NCBI GenBank assembly: GCA_003427395.1
Contig: BFEA01000067.1
Location: 1,802,217-1,841,417 of the forward strand
Direction: 5' to 3'
Length of the DNA stretch: 39,201 bases
Source: Chara braunii
Lineage: Eukaryota; Streptophyta; Charophyceae; Charales; Characeae
In this document: one piece after another, positions 10,931-20,799 of the stretch
Position numbering within the stretch: position 1 is the first letter of the stretch
Layout: every line of letters starts with the position of its first letter
Program-made: the position numbers and the translations under genes
Notes under the pieces: generated by a model
Databases searched by the model: none
The model's input: the letters and a program-made list of their open reading frames with translations, nothing else
What the model was told of the DNA's origin: nothing

Positions 10931-10933
10931 CGT

Positions 10934-11023
10934 GACCACTCGTACCTACAGGATTGTGGGTCCCAACAAAATCACGAGCTCCGATGTGATTACGAGTTCC
11001 GACATGATCACGAGCAGCGCATG
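10934..11023. repeat. 18-bp tandem repeat, five units
   Basis: Units of the type GATTACGAGTTCCGACAT start every 18 bp; ATCACGAG or ATTACGAG recur at 10,971, 10,989 and 11,007. The period is a multiple of three. On the minus strand it reads as a six-residue VGTRNH-like repeat. A chance ORF is as likely as a real one. Confidence 0.7.
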
Positions 11024-11043
11024 ACCCCGACTCGCTATACGTG

Positions 11044-11095
11044 CAAGAAGAGAATGAATCTTCCACTAGAACATGAAGCGATTCATCATCGAATC
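11044..11095 (+). repeat. Copy of the AGAATGAATCTTC dispersed motif
   Basis: AGAGAATGAATCTTCCACTAG then AACATGAAGCGATTCAT matches the motif family also seen near 3,550, 16,535, 22,130, 31,100-31,180 (inverted) and 34,020-34,060 (inverted). Confidence 0.5.
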
Positions 11096-11099
11096 CGCT

Positions 11100-12100
11100 G
11101 CCAGGTTTACTATGCAATCTTGGCACTGTGTCATCTTTCGATTCATCCCGTATCTCCTATTTCTAGCACATGAGCGCACCCGGCTATTGACTTGGCCACG
11201 TTCATCCAAAATCAGTAGGGGGTAGATGATCGCAAGCAGAACGAAGGCCATGGACATAAGGAAGGTCATGGCCGGAATGAGTAATTATGAGTGGAAAAAG
11301 ACCACGATCAGTATCTGTAGCGACAACCAGAATGGACCCCTGCGAGTGAGATGCGATGGGCAGCACCTGAACAGAGACCCTGACCACGACAGATAGCACA
11401 TCGGTGTTGATCACCTCGTTGGTGAACACGACGACTATGGTGGCTCAAATTATGACAACAAGTGCGATCGGGTCGGGGGCCACCGAGGCGACCTCAACAA
11501 GGAGTAGCCTGGACAATGAGCAGCTAGCGAATGATCTTCCTCTTTCCTCCTTTGTTGCCTTTTTCTTCTCTCCAACTCTCCACCCTCTACTCCAACAAGG
11601 ATTTCCCCGTTCACCAAACGATTCACTTGACTCCAAAGCGCCCACTTCGCTTCTTCCCCTGTCCACCATCTTCCTTCGTCTTCCTCAATCACCTCGTCTA
11701 CCGCAGCTTGGCAGCGAAATAGATAGCGCCCAAACGACCACTCGATAGCGCTGTTCGGCAACCTCAAATTCTCCAGAAGCCTCGAAGAGAAGCCAACAAC
11801 TAACCGGATCGACCAGCCTTTCCCCACCATACTCAGATCCTGCTAGCTAGTTGCGCATGGGTACCGCATCTAACTTCCCCGCCGGCCTCTCCTCGTTGAG
11901 CCTCTTTTTGGGCATAACCCGCAAACTTTTCGTGGTCGGCGGGCATGCTCCCGATCAACTTTTGACAGGCCATCGCTGATCGCTAGTGTACCACCAGAAG
12001 CTCCCCCACCTAGGCTATACTACCTTAAAATTAGAGTACCTATCGGCCCACCTGCGCACCCACCTCCTCGGTCTACGTCTCCAGATGCGCTCAACAAAGG
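11100..12100. other. Noncoding stretch
   Basis: Frames of 60-126 codons on both strands at 11.4-11.8 kb overlap one another, are Pro/Ser- or Arg/Glu-rich and show no domain. No RNA gene was recognised. Confidence 0.55.
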
Positions 12101-12118
12101 AGTTTCCCTCCATCCTAG

Positions 12119-12183
12119 GTATGCAGGGTTATATACTGACCTTCTTTGTATCGTTTTAATTTTTAACGGACGCCCCGAAGGAC
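12119..12183 (-). pseudogene. U6 snRNA-derived sequence (5' two-thirds)
   Basis: Reads GTCCTTCGGGGCGTCCG then AACGATACAAAGAAGGTCAG then AACCCTGC. This matches the plant U6 5' stem-loop, the ACAGAGA-box region (ACAAAGA here) and the start of the GCCCCTGC segment. The altered ACAGAGA box and missing 3' end argue against a functional RNA. Confidence 0.75.
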
Positions 12184-12370
12184 CACCATGGGGCGATTAC
12201 CCCGGAATATCATCTTTGATTTGACCGGCTTCCAGCAGTTCAAAACGAGCTGACTCTGTTCATCCAATTGCAACTGCAACTATGTCCGAACTTGAGTTTG
12301 TATGTCAATCAGCCGAGGGGTGAACCAACAGTGTCTGATCCTGATATCCACATCGGGACCGTGTCCTGTA
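12119..12370 (-). mobile_element. tRNA-like/U6 composite retroposon, copy 1
   Basis: On the minus strand it runs: leader GGACACGGTCCCGATG (near 12,366); box-A-like GTTGGTTCAC (12,319-12,329); B-box-like CTCAAGTTCGGAC (12,284-12,296); a spacer of about 100 bp; then the U6-like sequence from 12,183. The copy at 18.2-18.5 kb matches in leader, head, spacer (both have GATGATAT / GATAATAT about 30 bp before U6) and junction. The two parts therefore spread as one unit. The U6 part lacks its 3' third. Confidence 0.65.
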
Positions 12371-12449
12371 GTAGAACTATAAATTTTATTTGTAAGTAAA
12401 AAAAAAATAATAATAACAATAGCAAAATAAAAATAAAAAATATGAGACG

Positions 12450-12715
12450 ATACCGAGGGGTAGGGGGACTGTCGACACCCCTTTGTCCTATCAGACGGGC
12501 CCACTACCATGGTCGGCAGCAAAACCGAGGGGGATAGCCCCGTCGGGCCCTCAACCCCTCAATTCCTTCAAACTGCTTCGATGCTCCTTCATCGCCATGT
12601 GCTGGCCTCAATCCCGAAACCTGTTGCATAGAAATCAAACACCGTAACCAATAGTATTATGCCCAAGGTTGGTGTTACCACTAACGGAAATCCATGTAAA
12701 CGGGTTCCGCCTGCT
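12450..12715 (+). repeat. Repeat C, uninterrupted copy
   Basis: Contains GGGGGATAGCCCCGTCGG, CCTCAACCCCTC and CCGTAACCAATAGT. The same series is at 18,865-18,946 plus 19,308-19,490, split by an insertion. Together with the adjacent composite and an A-rich spacer (12,398-12,440; 18,510-18,546) it forms a colinear repeat of at least 600 bp. Confidence 0.8.
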
Positions 12716-13058
12716 GCGCCGACCGGTGGGGCCGTCGATCACCAAGGTTAATGCCTTTGTCACGAGGCGCCCGGTATGCCTACAACCCGTTCCTACACAT
12801 GGCTAAAGTTATAATTAAATTTTATTCCGGAATTTTAATCAAAATCATAACCTTTTAATCAAAAATTATAATAGTCGGTACACGATAAAGAATCATTTGT
12901 GCCTTAAACTCATGTGTTCACACACTCTTTAATCTCATCTCGCACGCTCTCATTATCCGGTTAGCAAGAGTCGGCTATGGGTTGCGTGACACTTTACTTA
13001 AATACCTACCTCGTATACCATCTCAGGTGCAACTTATGCAAGGTGCAAATATGCGCGG

Positions 13059-13080
13059 GAATACCCTTGTAAGGGTATTC
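13059..13080. repeat. Perfect 22-bp palindrome
   Basis: Arms GAATACCCTT and AAGGGTATTC surround a 2-base centre. A nearly identical palindrome is at 20,200-20,221. Decayed forms lie at the right ends of composite repeats A (4,915-4,934) and B (17,799-17,820). Confidence 0.85.
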
Positions 13081-13089
13081 ACGCTGGCG

Positions 13090-14520
13090 TCGGATCTCAG
13101 AAGGTGGGCCGCCTCCACCGAATCGATAGAGTACCCTTCCGTAGAATGGTCCACTCTAGGTGGATAACAGGGTCAGCTCCTATAGCAACGAACCCTCGCC
13201 CCATATACTTCCTAGAGAGATATAACATATCCGCCGCAAGTAGACTTCAATTGTCCTCATTTTTCCTAAGCTTAGCGTTACTTAGACAAAAAATAATCAA
13301 AAGAGATGGAGAACTTGAATGATAACCATTTGGACATGTATAGACAGATAAAGTCATTCGGGATAGAAAAAAGGTTATCTCGGAAAAAAAACTAAATTCG
13401 TTTAACATTGTTTTTTTTTTTGTTTACTAGTTTTTTTTTTTTGGCACCCGTTAAATTTTCCCACTTCAAAACACAAGTCCTTTTAACATGCAGATTCGTG
13501 AAAGGTTAAACGAAAGGCAATCCTTTTCATTATTTTCAAGTGGGCACAATCAATCTGCTTTGCAAGCATCTTGCCACCTACCTGTGCACCAACTCGAAAG
13601 AAACAAATTGGTTGAAAACCGACAAAATAATCCCATACCCAAGGTCAGACCCTATTTTTCACATGCATGACTCACACAACCTTTCCTCTACCTTTTCCTT
13701 TCGAACTTTCAAAACAAACAGGGTCAAGTAAGGTGTGGGTTGACACAGGTGTGAAGGGGAGTCCGGATCATTCAACTGACCTTGAGTAAAGTTTGATCCG
13801 ACTCACTTAACAAAGTCAGGTAGTGTCGCAATCAAGTAAAAAGGTAGTCGTCACCAACGTTAAACGAATCCGCCTTAAAACTCGCTTCACTGTCGCCTGA
13901 TGACTAAAAAATAAACCACCAGTGAAGCGAACTCAAATGGGAAAACCCTCGAGGAGGGCGATCTGAAAGTGAGCCCCACGTGGTCTCAGATTATGCCGAC
14001 GCAATCCCAACAGTACTGCAACGTCCTCGAGGCTATCGCACATCCACCAACAATCTCAGACTGCACTCCATAGAAATAAACCACGTATCACCGATCAAAA
14101 TCGCCCACGCCTTGCAGTTTGGAGTCCCAAGTCAGTTCTAATTAGTCCTAAAATGGTCTCAGGCGGTCCCACACTAGTGCTCACATCACCAGATGGCTCC
14201 AAAATGGCAAACCACCTGCATCGCGAGTCCCCAAAAAGTAAAGGTGGTCCCCAACAAAAAAACGCAAGTGTTGCAAACCCCAATGTTCACCACTGCGTGC
14301 ACTCACTCCAAGTAGTTCAGCTGGTTCACACTCCAAATTGCACGGTCCTAAACGTGCAGTAGCGTCAAACCAACCTCTAGACCATGCTATAATCCGCCAT
14401 AACCGCCACACACCACAAAAAAACAATGGTGGGACCATCGCTCGCTGCGGCATCCAAACCGATACCACGACACTCCTGTGACACTATCTTCTAATCACAT
14501 ACCAAGATAACGATTTTAGT
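13090..14520. other. Noncoding stretch
   Basis: No convincing gene. T runs lie near 13,410-13,441. Short frames on both strands at 14.1-14.5 kb overlap and show no motif. Confidence 0.55.
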
Positions 14521-14529
14521 GTGCAGTAA

Positions 14530-14705
14530 AATTTCGACAGCACTGCCCCTAAAAAATAGTGTAGCCAACGCACCCAAAATATTTGCAGCATAACCCCACT
14601 GAAAATGTTGTTATTATCGTGTCGTCACAGAGGCAGCACCTCCCCGCACTCACACAAAAGAAAATGTTGACGCCACGTGGTAAATCCGGCAGCATATCCG
14701 TTAAA
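14530..14705. repeat. ~48-bp tandem repeat, outlying units
   Basis: About four units with the GACGCCACGTGG, AATCCGGCAGCAT and ACCCC elements of the main array at 15.5-15.9 kb. The minus strand reads AAGFTTWRQHFL, comparable with VVRLPAWRQQVFL from the main array. Confidence 0.6.
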
Positions 14706-15498
14706 CCACCACTCTAGCTGACATTGTGAAAGTAGGGGTACCGGAAGCACATATTCATAAGGGTTACAAATAGCATAGTGTGGAGACTCGACAGAGTGGC
14801 AAACATGAAAAATCCGACAAATTGTTGCCACCACTTATTTTGTGGTTAAAATAATTTTATTTTATTTTATTTTATTTTTCGCAGAAAGATCACAACCAAA
14901 TTTACGGACTCTCCAATTTTGAGATTTCTTTATGAATTTTTATGAGCGTTAAAAATCGTTGAATTCGGGGTAGGTTTCGCATTGGCCAACAAGTAATAGA
15001 GTGGCAAAAATCAAGAATAAGACAAATCGACACAACATTAATGCGACTTACTAACAATTTTCAAACAAACTTGAAATATTTTTTTGTGGAAAGGTCATGA
15101 CCAAATCTACAGACTCTTTAATGTTTAGAGTTTCCAACGCATTCTTCTAAGCACGAAAAATCATGGAAGTTAGGGTAGTTTTTCTTTTGACTCATACGTT
15201 GGAATGGCAAAAATGAAAAATGTGACGAATTCGCACGACATTTATATCATGGTGTATAACTTTTTTTTTACTTTTTTTATATTTTTTCGAAAAAATTACG
15301 ACCTAATCTACAGGATCTCAATTTTACAAATTTATTTCCTTATTGTTCTGAGAGTGAAAACTCGCCAAAGTTGACGAGTGAAAGTTGTGGGACTGGACCT
15401 GCCCGCTCCTCCCGGTCGGCGCCTCCCCTAAAAACCCGATCCAAACTCACCAGGATGCCAATTTTTTGATGGCGGGTAAAGTGGAGGTTTAAAAACAC

Positions 15499-15862
15499 TT
15501 GTTGTCGCCACGCCGGCAATCTGACAACATTTCCCCTCAAAATGCCTTGATGTTATCTCGACAGCAATCCGACGGCATTTCCCCTTAAAAATCTTTGTTG
15601 ACACTTCGTTAATCCCGCAACATGCCCCCACAAAAAGTAATGATGCGGCCACATCAAAATTTCAGCAGCATACCCCCACCCATCAAAGGAATGTCGCCGT
15701 CGAGCCAAAAAATTGGAAACGTCCCCCTCATAACTCTTTGTCATTGACGTGTCAATAGACGGATAACGCATTCCCTCAATAAGGCCTTGATATCACAGTC
15801 AAACTCCGACAGCACCTCCCCCTTGGAAGGCCTTGACGTCACAACCGGGAGCTACAACTATG
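15499..15862. repeat. ~48-bp degenerate tandem array, eight units (copy B)
   Basis: Units begin TTGTTGTC, TTGATGTT, TTGTTGAC, TGATGCGG, TGTCGCCG, TGTCATTG, TTGATATC and TTGACGTC. Each contains a CGACAGCAT-like core followed by C-rich and A-rich ends. On the minus strand two frames give 15-16-residue repeats (GKCCQIAGVATTSVF-type and GNAVGL/WRQQFL-type). The ORFs are short and interrupted. Confidence 0.75.
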
Positions 15863-16128
15863 GTTGTCATTGTCCAACTCCACCTTCTTCCTCCCTGCAG
15901 ACCTCCGCACCTCCAACATTATTACCCTCAACTCCCTCAACTCTTCTTCCAGACCTCCAACTCTCCATCCAACTTGCAGTCCACCAGCTCCTCCAGTTGC
16001 TCCCTCATCATCTGGCCAACACTCTATGTGAGTGTGGGCAGCCTCATCACAAATGTGAGGCAATTGAAGGAACAACTGCCTTTTATAGTTGTGGAGAGGT
16101 TGTGGGCAGCAACTTGAGCCTCAACTAG
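15787..16128 (+). CDS. Conserved repeat-borne ORF, copy B
   Basis: A 113-codon frame colinear with 2,795-3,109. It shares CECGQPHHKCE, the downstream TAFYSCGEVVG and the stop position. There is no recognised domain, and a second plus-strand frame and a minus-strand frame overlap it. Confidence 0.25.
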   Translation: MISQSNSDSTSPLEGLDVTTGSYNYGCHCPTPPSSSLQTSAPPTLLPSTPSTLLPDLQLSIQLAVHQLLQLLPHHLANTLCECGQPHHKCEAIEGTTAFYSCGEVVGSNLSLN

Positions 16129-16896
16129 AATTCAGGCTCAAGTAGGACCCTTGACCTGAAACCAAGGTCAAGGGCAAACAAACCTTGATTCTCCCCTAGG
16201 AGAACCGGGGGCCTACAAGGTTTACTACACCTGCTTTTTCCCCCCAAACTGTGTGCATCATATGGAGATCGCACCAAGCCTTTCCTTGTTGTGTAACCCC
16301 AACCAGCCATTTCCCTACTACTATGCACCTAGACTGCCTCATGGCTACATTCAAGTCATCCCCCTATGCCCTCTTCTACTACACATTCAAAAGGGACTTA
16401 ATGGATCTAGCAAGGAACGAAGCCATAATATAAAAAAATAAGAAAAATAGCGAGGAGAAAAAAAAAAGAAAAAAAAGAAAAAAGGGAAAAAAAAGAATTT
16501 TTTTTCCATTGCTCTCTAGGAGTGCAACAGTGAAAATGAATCTCCTGCTAAATCATGGAAAGACACACTGGCATAAGGATTGCAGTCGTGCCAACGGGGC
16601 AGGGTTGCTGCCTCGTTGCCTACCACCTGCTTAGTCCACAAGTTGAGGGAGCGCAACAAGTAACTCCTGATATTCACAGAGTTCAAGTCCCAACAAGCTT
16701 AAAATGGGGTGCAAAAAGTACCCCAACATTGAATATTTTAAGAAAAAACGCATCGAATCATAAAATTTGAAAAACATTTACGCATGTGGAGTAGGTGCCT
16801 ACCTACTCACAAAACAAAATCCAAGGCCGATTTTTTCCCTTTTTCCTTAATTTTCCTCTTCTCCTTTTTTTTTTTTTTTTTTTTTTTTTTTCTTCC

Positions 16897-16982
16897 CATT
16901 GGCACAAGCCAACAACCACTCCCCCAATCGTGGTGAACCCACAAACTGTTAAAATACAGACACAAGTTCAATTCTCATAGGG
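16897..16982 (+). mobile_element. tRNA-like SINE head (copy B)
   Basis: Follows a run of about 27 T. TTGGCACAAGCC stands for box A and AAGTTCAATTCTC for a weakened box B, with AACTGTTAAAATA between. It is more decayed than the 3,981-4,072 copy. Confidence 0.5.
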
Positions 16983-16993
16983 AATTGATGAAG

Positions 16994-17057
16994 AAAAACA
17001 AATTGCACTATTTCTCAACTTATGTGTATCATCCTTACGTAGGGGTCATGTTGATCT
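16994..17057 (-). pseudogene. U6 snRNA 3'-half pseudogene (copy B)
   Basis: The minus strand reads GATCAACATGACCCCT, AAGGATGATACACATAAG, TTGAGAAATAGTGCAA and a T-rich end, following the plant U6 3' half to its terminus. The 5' half is missing, with the same breakpoint (GCGCAGAT) as copy A. Confidence 0.8.
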
Positions 17058-17862
17058 GCGCGAACCTTGCTGATTGCACAACCGAAAATCAGTCGCGCCG
17101 AACTGATTGCCTAAGGCCACGGGTGCTCCAAAAGGAGCTCGCCCAGTGGGGCAGGTGGGGTTCGATCCCTGCATCTACGGGGTGAAATCTCAGTGTTTGT
17201 ACCTACTGGGCAAGCTCCTATTACGAGAGTAATAGGGGCAACCCAACAGCCTTTCAGCCCATGGCCAACAAACTGAGTATGCTTGAGCCCACTGGCAGGC
17301 CCAACCCAACGGCGAGGCACCCAACCCTATAACCAGGTATCCATCCCCGCGGTGAGGGTGGCAACCACCACCAATCTGTGGTTGACTCGTGCTCGATTGC
17401 AGCGTGGAGCTAAGGCTAGACACAAGTCTTCCTCCAATTAGTCAACCCACGACCCCGGCAAGACCGCACCTTTGCCACTTAGACCTTGACTTGCGCAATC
17501 ACCTTTTCCCACCGTGTAGGCTCTGAACGGCGCGACTTAATAGCCGCACGTCCTTACTTAAGTAGGACAGATATATTTTAGACTTAGTACCCCTACGACC
17601 GCTTGCCCATGTGGCCTTACCAACCACAGGAAGAGACCAGTCATACCGCTAGTTCTCACCGTCGTCTCCCGATACTGTAGATGTTCAGACTTAGGTTCAA
17701 AAAATTTTAGTCTCTCAGTCATTGGGTTGGTTTGAATAGCATTTAGCAGATGCGTGTCTCATCAATTCTCTCAATTCAAAGACCTTCAAAATCCCGAGCA
17801 CACGGCCTTGTAAGGGTTTCTACTCCAAAACCATTGAATTAGATCCTCTACAACTTTACTTC

Positions 17863-18189
17863 CTAAGCAACGCCAGGCAAGTCAGGTAGGTGTTTTCGTT
17901 TATATTCTCCTTTCAATCGAAGCTTATTTCCCCCACGTGCAACTTCTGATGTCGGGTCCAACCAAAAGACTAGTCTACAATAAGAACTAACATCGTCGTT
18001 ACATTCGCAATGGCCCAGAACCATGGGTTTGGCTCCTTGCTTACCCAATTTTGTTAAGAATCTGGTATTCAACACAATTTTTCCTCCACCACGTTCACTT
18101 CGTTCATCGTTTTCATCTTCTTTACCTTTCTCGTAAGCTTCCACACAACTCGTACGATACGGTCTCTCGGCGCACCTAACCATGGGGCT
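17863..18189. other. Single-copy-looking stretch with a doubtful minus frame
   Basis: A minus-strand frame (119 codons, 17,863-18,222) is hydrophilic and Lys/Glu/Arg-rich, but its start codon lies inside the U6-derived sequence. No motif is seen. It is probably not a gene. Confidence 0.5.
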
Positions 18190-18287
18190 TTTTCCTTTTG
18201 TTCTTTTATTTATGTGTGTCATTATTGCACAGAGATAATGCTAGTATCTTTCGTAATGTTCCCGTTTTAACGGATGTCCCGAAGGAC
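18190..18287 (-). pseudogene. U6 snRNA-derived sequence, near full length
   Basis: Starts GTCCTTCGGGACATCCG, then has an AACGGGAACATTACGAAAGA segment (degraded ACAGAGA region), TACTAGCAT, CTCTGTGCAATAATGAC and ACACATAAAT, ending A-rich rather than in a clean T run. Length is about 98, against about 102 for plant U6. The diverged ACAGAGA and GCCCCTGCGCAAGG regions indicate a non-functional derivative. Confidence 0.8.
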
Positions 18288-18490
18288 CAAAGGTAGGTAA
18301 CGACCCTTAGATATTATCATCGAGTTAACCAGACCTAAATAATTCAGAAATGTAGTACTTTACTCACCTGCATCCAAGGAAATTCGAACTCAAATCTGCA
18401 TTTCAACGGTTAAGGAGTGAGCCAACTGAGTCAAGTCTATCGGTACCACGCCCAGTCGTGGAACTATCATCGGTACCAGTACCGTGTCTC
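18190..18490 (-). mobile_element. tRNA-like/U6 composite retroposon, copy 2 (full U6)
   Basis: Minus strand order: leader GACACGGTACTGGTACCG; box A GACTCAGTTGGCTC (18,419-18,432); B box GAGTTCGAATTTC (18,379-18,391), 27 bases apart as in a tRNA; spacer; U6-like sequence from 18,287 to about 18,190. The element is colinear with copy 1 at 12.1-12.4 kb. The tRNA-like head would supply an internal pol III promoter. It lacks a drawable acceptor stem, so it is not a tRNA gene. Confidence 0.7.
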
Positions 18491-18656
18491 GAAAAAATGG
18501 GTAGTCAATTAAAATAAATAAATAAAAATAAAATAAAAATAAAAAGGATAAGGGTACTTAGGGGAGGAAGGGATCTTTGGCTTTCCCTGGCTACACCATC
18601 GTGCTCGGCACGGTTATCGCATCATGGAAATGAGGCCGATACATATATGACCAAGT

Positions 18657-18817
18657 NNNNNNNNNNNNNNNNNNNNNNNNNNNNNNNNNNNNNNNNNNNN
18701 NNNNNNNNNNNNNNNNNNNNNNNNNNNNNNNNNNNNNNNNNNNNNNNNNNNNNNNNNNNNNNNNNNNNNNNNNNNNNNNNNNNNNNNNNNNNNNNNNNNN
18801 NNNNNNNNNNNNNNNNN
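18657..18817. other. Assembly gap (161 N)
   Basis: A run of undefined bases, followed at once by an A-rich stretch (18,818-18,855). The gap lies inside repeat C, so a collapsed or misjoined repeat is possible. Confidence 1.
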
Positions 18818-18819
18818 AA

Positions 18820-18857
<38 letters not shown>

Positions 18858-18864
18858 CACCTAG

Positions 18865-19490
18865 GAGGAAGAGAGAACTATTGGTATCCCCTCGATCCCA
18901 CCGATCGGACCCACGATTGGGATCGACAATAAAACAAAGGGGGATAATCAGAGATGGTTAACGGAGACCTAAATTTTCAGATAACTTATCATGTCATTAA
19001 TAACAATACCCAAGAGTCATTTTATCCGAACTTGCCAGCAATTCATAGAGTGAAGACCATACTAACTAATTACAGAAAAACAATTGATTTTTTTTTTCAC
19101 TATAAAACAGCGACGCAAAAATGCACTTTCAAGTAAATTGCACAACATTCAATTTCAGAAATTTTGAGAAATTTTTGAAATCTCAGCAGAGGAAATTATA
19201 ATGCTCCAAATGAGACCAAATTTGGTACACCCAAACCTTGACTAGAAAAGAAAAAAAAAAAGCAAAAAAAAAACAAAAACATAGGGAGTTCCCGTTAACC
19301 ATTAGTTGGGATAGCCCCGTCGGACCCTCAACCCCTCTGTTCCCTTCAAATTGCTCCTTCACTCCTTTGTCGTCGGTCACTGGCCTTAATCCCCAAATCT
19401 GCAAGGTGAAAGTCTGACACCATAACCAATAGTGTTAGGCCTGAGGTTGATATTAGCAAGCGCACAATTTCATATAAATGGGTGTTGTAT
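18865..19490 (+). repeat. Repeat C, interrupted copy
   Basis: 18,865-18,946 and 19,308-19,490 match 12,450-12,715 consecutively. The intervening 361 bp is absent from the 12.5-kb copy. Confidence 0.75.
18954..19302. mobile_element. MITE-like insertion, 349 bp
   Basis: Perfect 11-bp terminal inverted repeats (ATGGTTAACGG / CCGTTAACCAT) bound an AT-rich, non-coding interior. GGGATA occurs on both sides of the extra DNA (18,941-18,946 and 19,308-19,313) and once in the uninterrupted copy, as expected for a target duplication with a few extra bases. The superfamily is not assignable. Confidence 0.6.
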
Positions 19491-19559
19491 GGTACATGGG
19501 CCTACCCAAAACACACCAAGACCATACCTCCGCCTACCAGTTGAACCCATTACCGGCGA

Positions 19560-20700
19560 GCAACCCGTGGATGGCCCAGCCTCACTTTCTGCTCATCCTT
19601 CACAACGCTTATCATGCAAAAGTAACGCCGGCGTCGACCTTGGTCGTCGCAAAACATCACTCTCCAAAAGTCATACCCCCACTTGTACCCACAGGTGGAA
19701 AAGAATTCAAACTTTTCCTATGCCGGACTTCGTCCGTCATATTCCATGTGGGTCGATGGTTGCTCGCGCCGCCTACGTCAACATAATCACCTCTCTCCTC
19801 AAGAAACCCACTCTATGCGGGTCCAGTTGCTGCCTCAAATTAAAGTCAAACGTAAATCTCCTTAAATGCACTTTACTGGTAACTGGTAACAGGACTTGAT
19901 ACCGGTCATAACGATGTCGCCTCTGCACGAGCCGCACACGTATCAGAGTTAAACGTACCGTCCAAAGGAAAAAATCACTTAGTCCTAATTTTATCGAGAC
20001 CGAAAAGTTGGTCTGCAATTGCGTCAATTTTGTGACATTGATAAGAAAGAGCACGTGAGTCTTAAGACTGCGCACCCATACACTCCGTATTTTTTCATTC
20101 AAACGCTTAGTTTGTAAAAAAAGGAAAATTCGTCGCGTCTCACGCGACATGCTCACCTTCCGAATCAAACCCAATTTCTGTCATTTACAAAACTAGGGCG
20201 GATACCCTTGTAAGGGTATTCGCACTAAAATCGTCCCCCATCGCTCGCACATATACACACATACACACAAATACAAACACATACACGGTGTGTGAGAAAG
20301 CGCGTTGTGAAACCAAATTTGGCCATGTTTTTGCAATCAACAAAGCGTCGATATCAGTTATCATGACAAAACCGGTGAAACGTAAAGAATGAGAACACTC
20401 TAGCACAACACCGTGAGACCGACTCATCGACCGTTAAGGTCAAGGTTGTTGGAAGGTTGTGCACACAATTTGCGGCGTGCAGAGACGGCGACAGTGAGTA
20501 ATTAAGATCTTCGACCACAAAGGTCGGAGGGTTAATTAAAGAAAGAAAAGTCGCACGGGATGCGACGACGGTATTTTAAAGTTAGTCAAAAACTCAAAAG
20601 AAACGACAAAATACATTAATTAGTTCAAATTTGCGGAAAGTCAAACGTGCCGAAATACGAAAATTGACAGTTCACTCCGCCATAGACTCGGGTGTGGGTT
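19560..20700. other. Noncoding stretch with palindrome
   Basis: No gene recognised. The 20,200-20,221 palindrome (GGATACCCTT / AAGGGTATTC) is the second copy of the 13,059 palindrome, with one G-T mismatch. A small hairpin (CGACC / GGTCG) lies at 20,512-20,526. Confidence 0.6.
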
Positions 20701-20714
20701 AGGAATTAATTTAA

Positions 20715-20796
20715 CCCCCGACCATACAACGGGGGAATCAAAATACTTAAAAAGGGAATTAAAAATTAGTATAAGCCCTGACCATGCGGCCAGGGC
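20715..20796. repeat. Twin hairpins with conserved loop and swapped stems
   Basis: Hairpin 1 (20,715-20,735) pairs CCCCCG with CGGGGG. Hairpin 2 (20,775-20,796) pairs GCCCTG with CAGGGC. Both loops begin ACCAT, and both hairpins are preceded by GGAATTAA and followed by AA-CAA-ATA. The stems differ at two pair positions with both partners changed. Confidence 0.65.
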
Positions 20797-20799
20797 AAC

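Larger units (their letters stand above)
15600..17825 (+). repeat. Composite repeat, copy B
   Basis: Direct duplicate of 2,556-4,945 with the same internal order. Anchor pairs include GACACACTGGCATAAGGATT at 3,581 and 16,562, and CCACTCCCCCAATC at 4,001 and 16,916. The drift in offset (about 13.04 to 12.91 kb) reflects scattered indels. An extended 48-bp array precedes it. Confidence 0.85.

Noticed and set aside
17863-18222. 119-codon minus-strand ORF
   Set aside because: Its start lies in U6-derived DNA. It has no homologous frame in the 12-kb copy and no domain.
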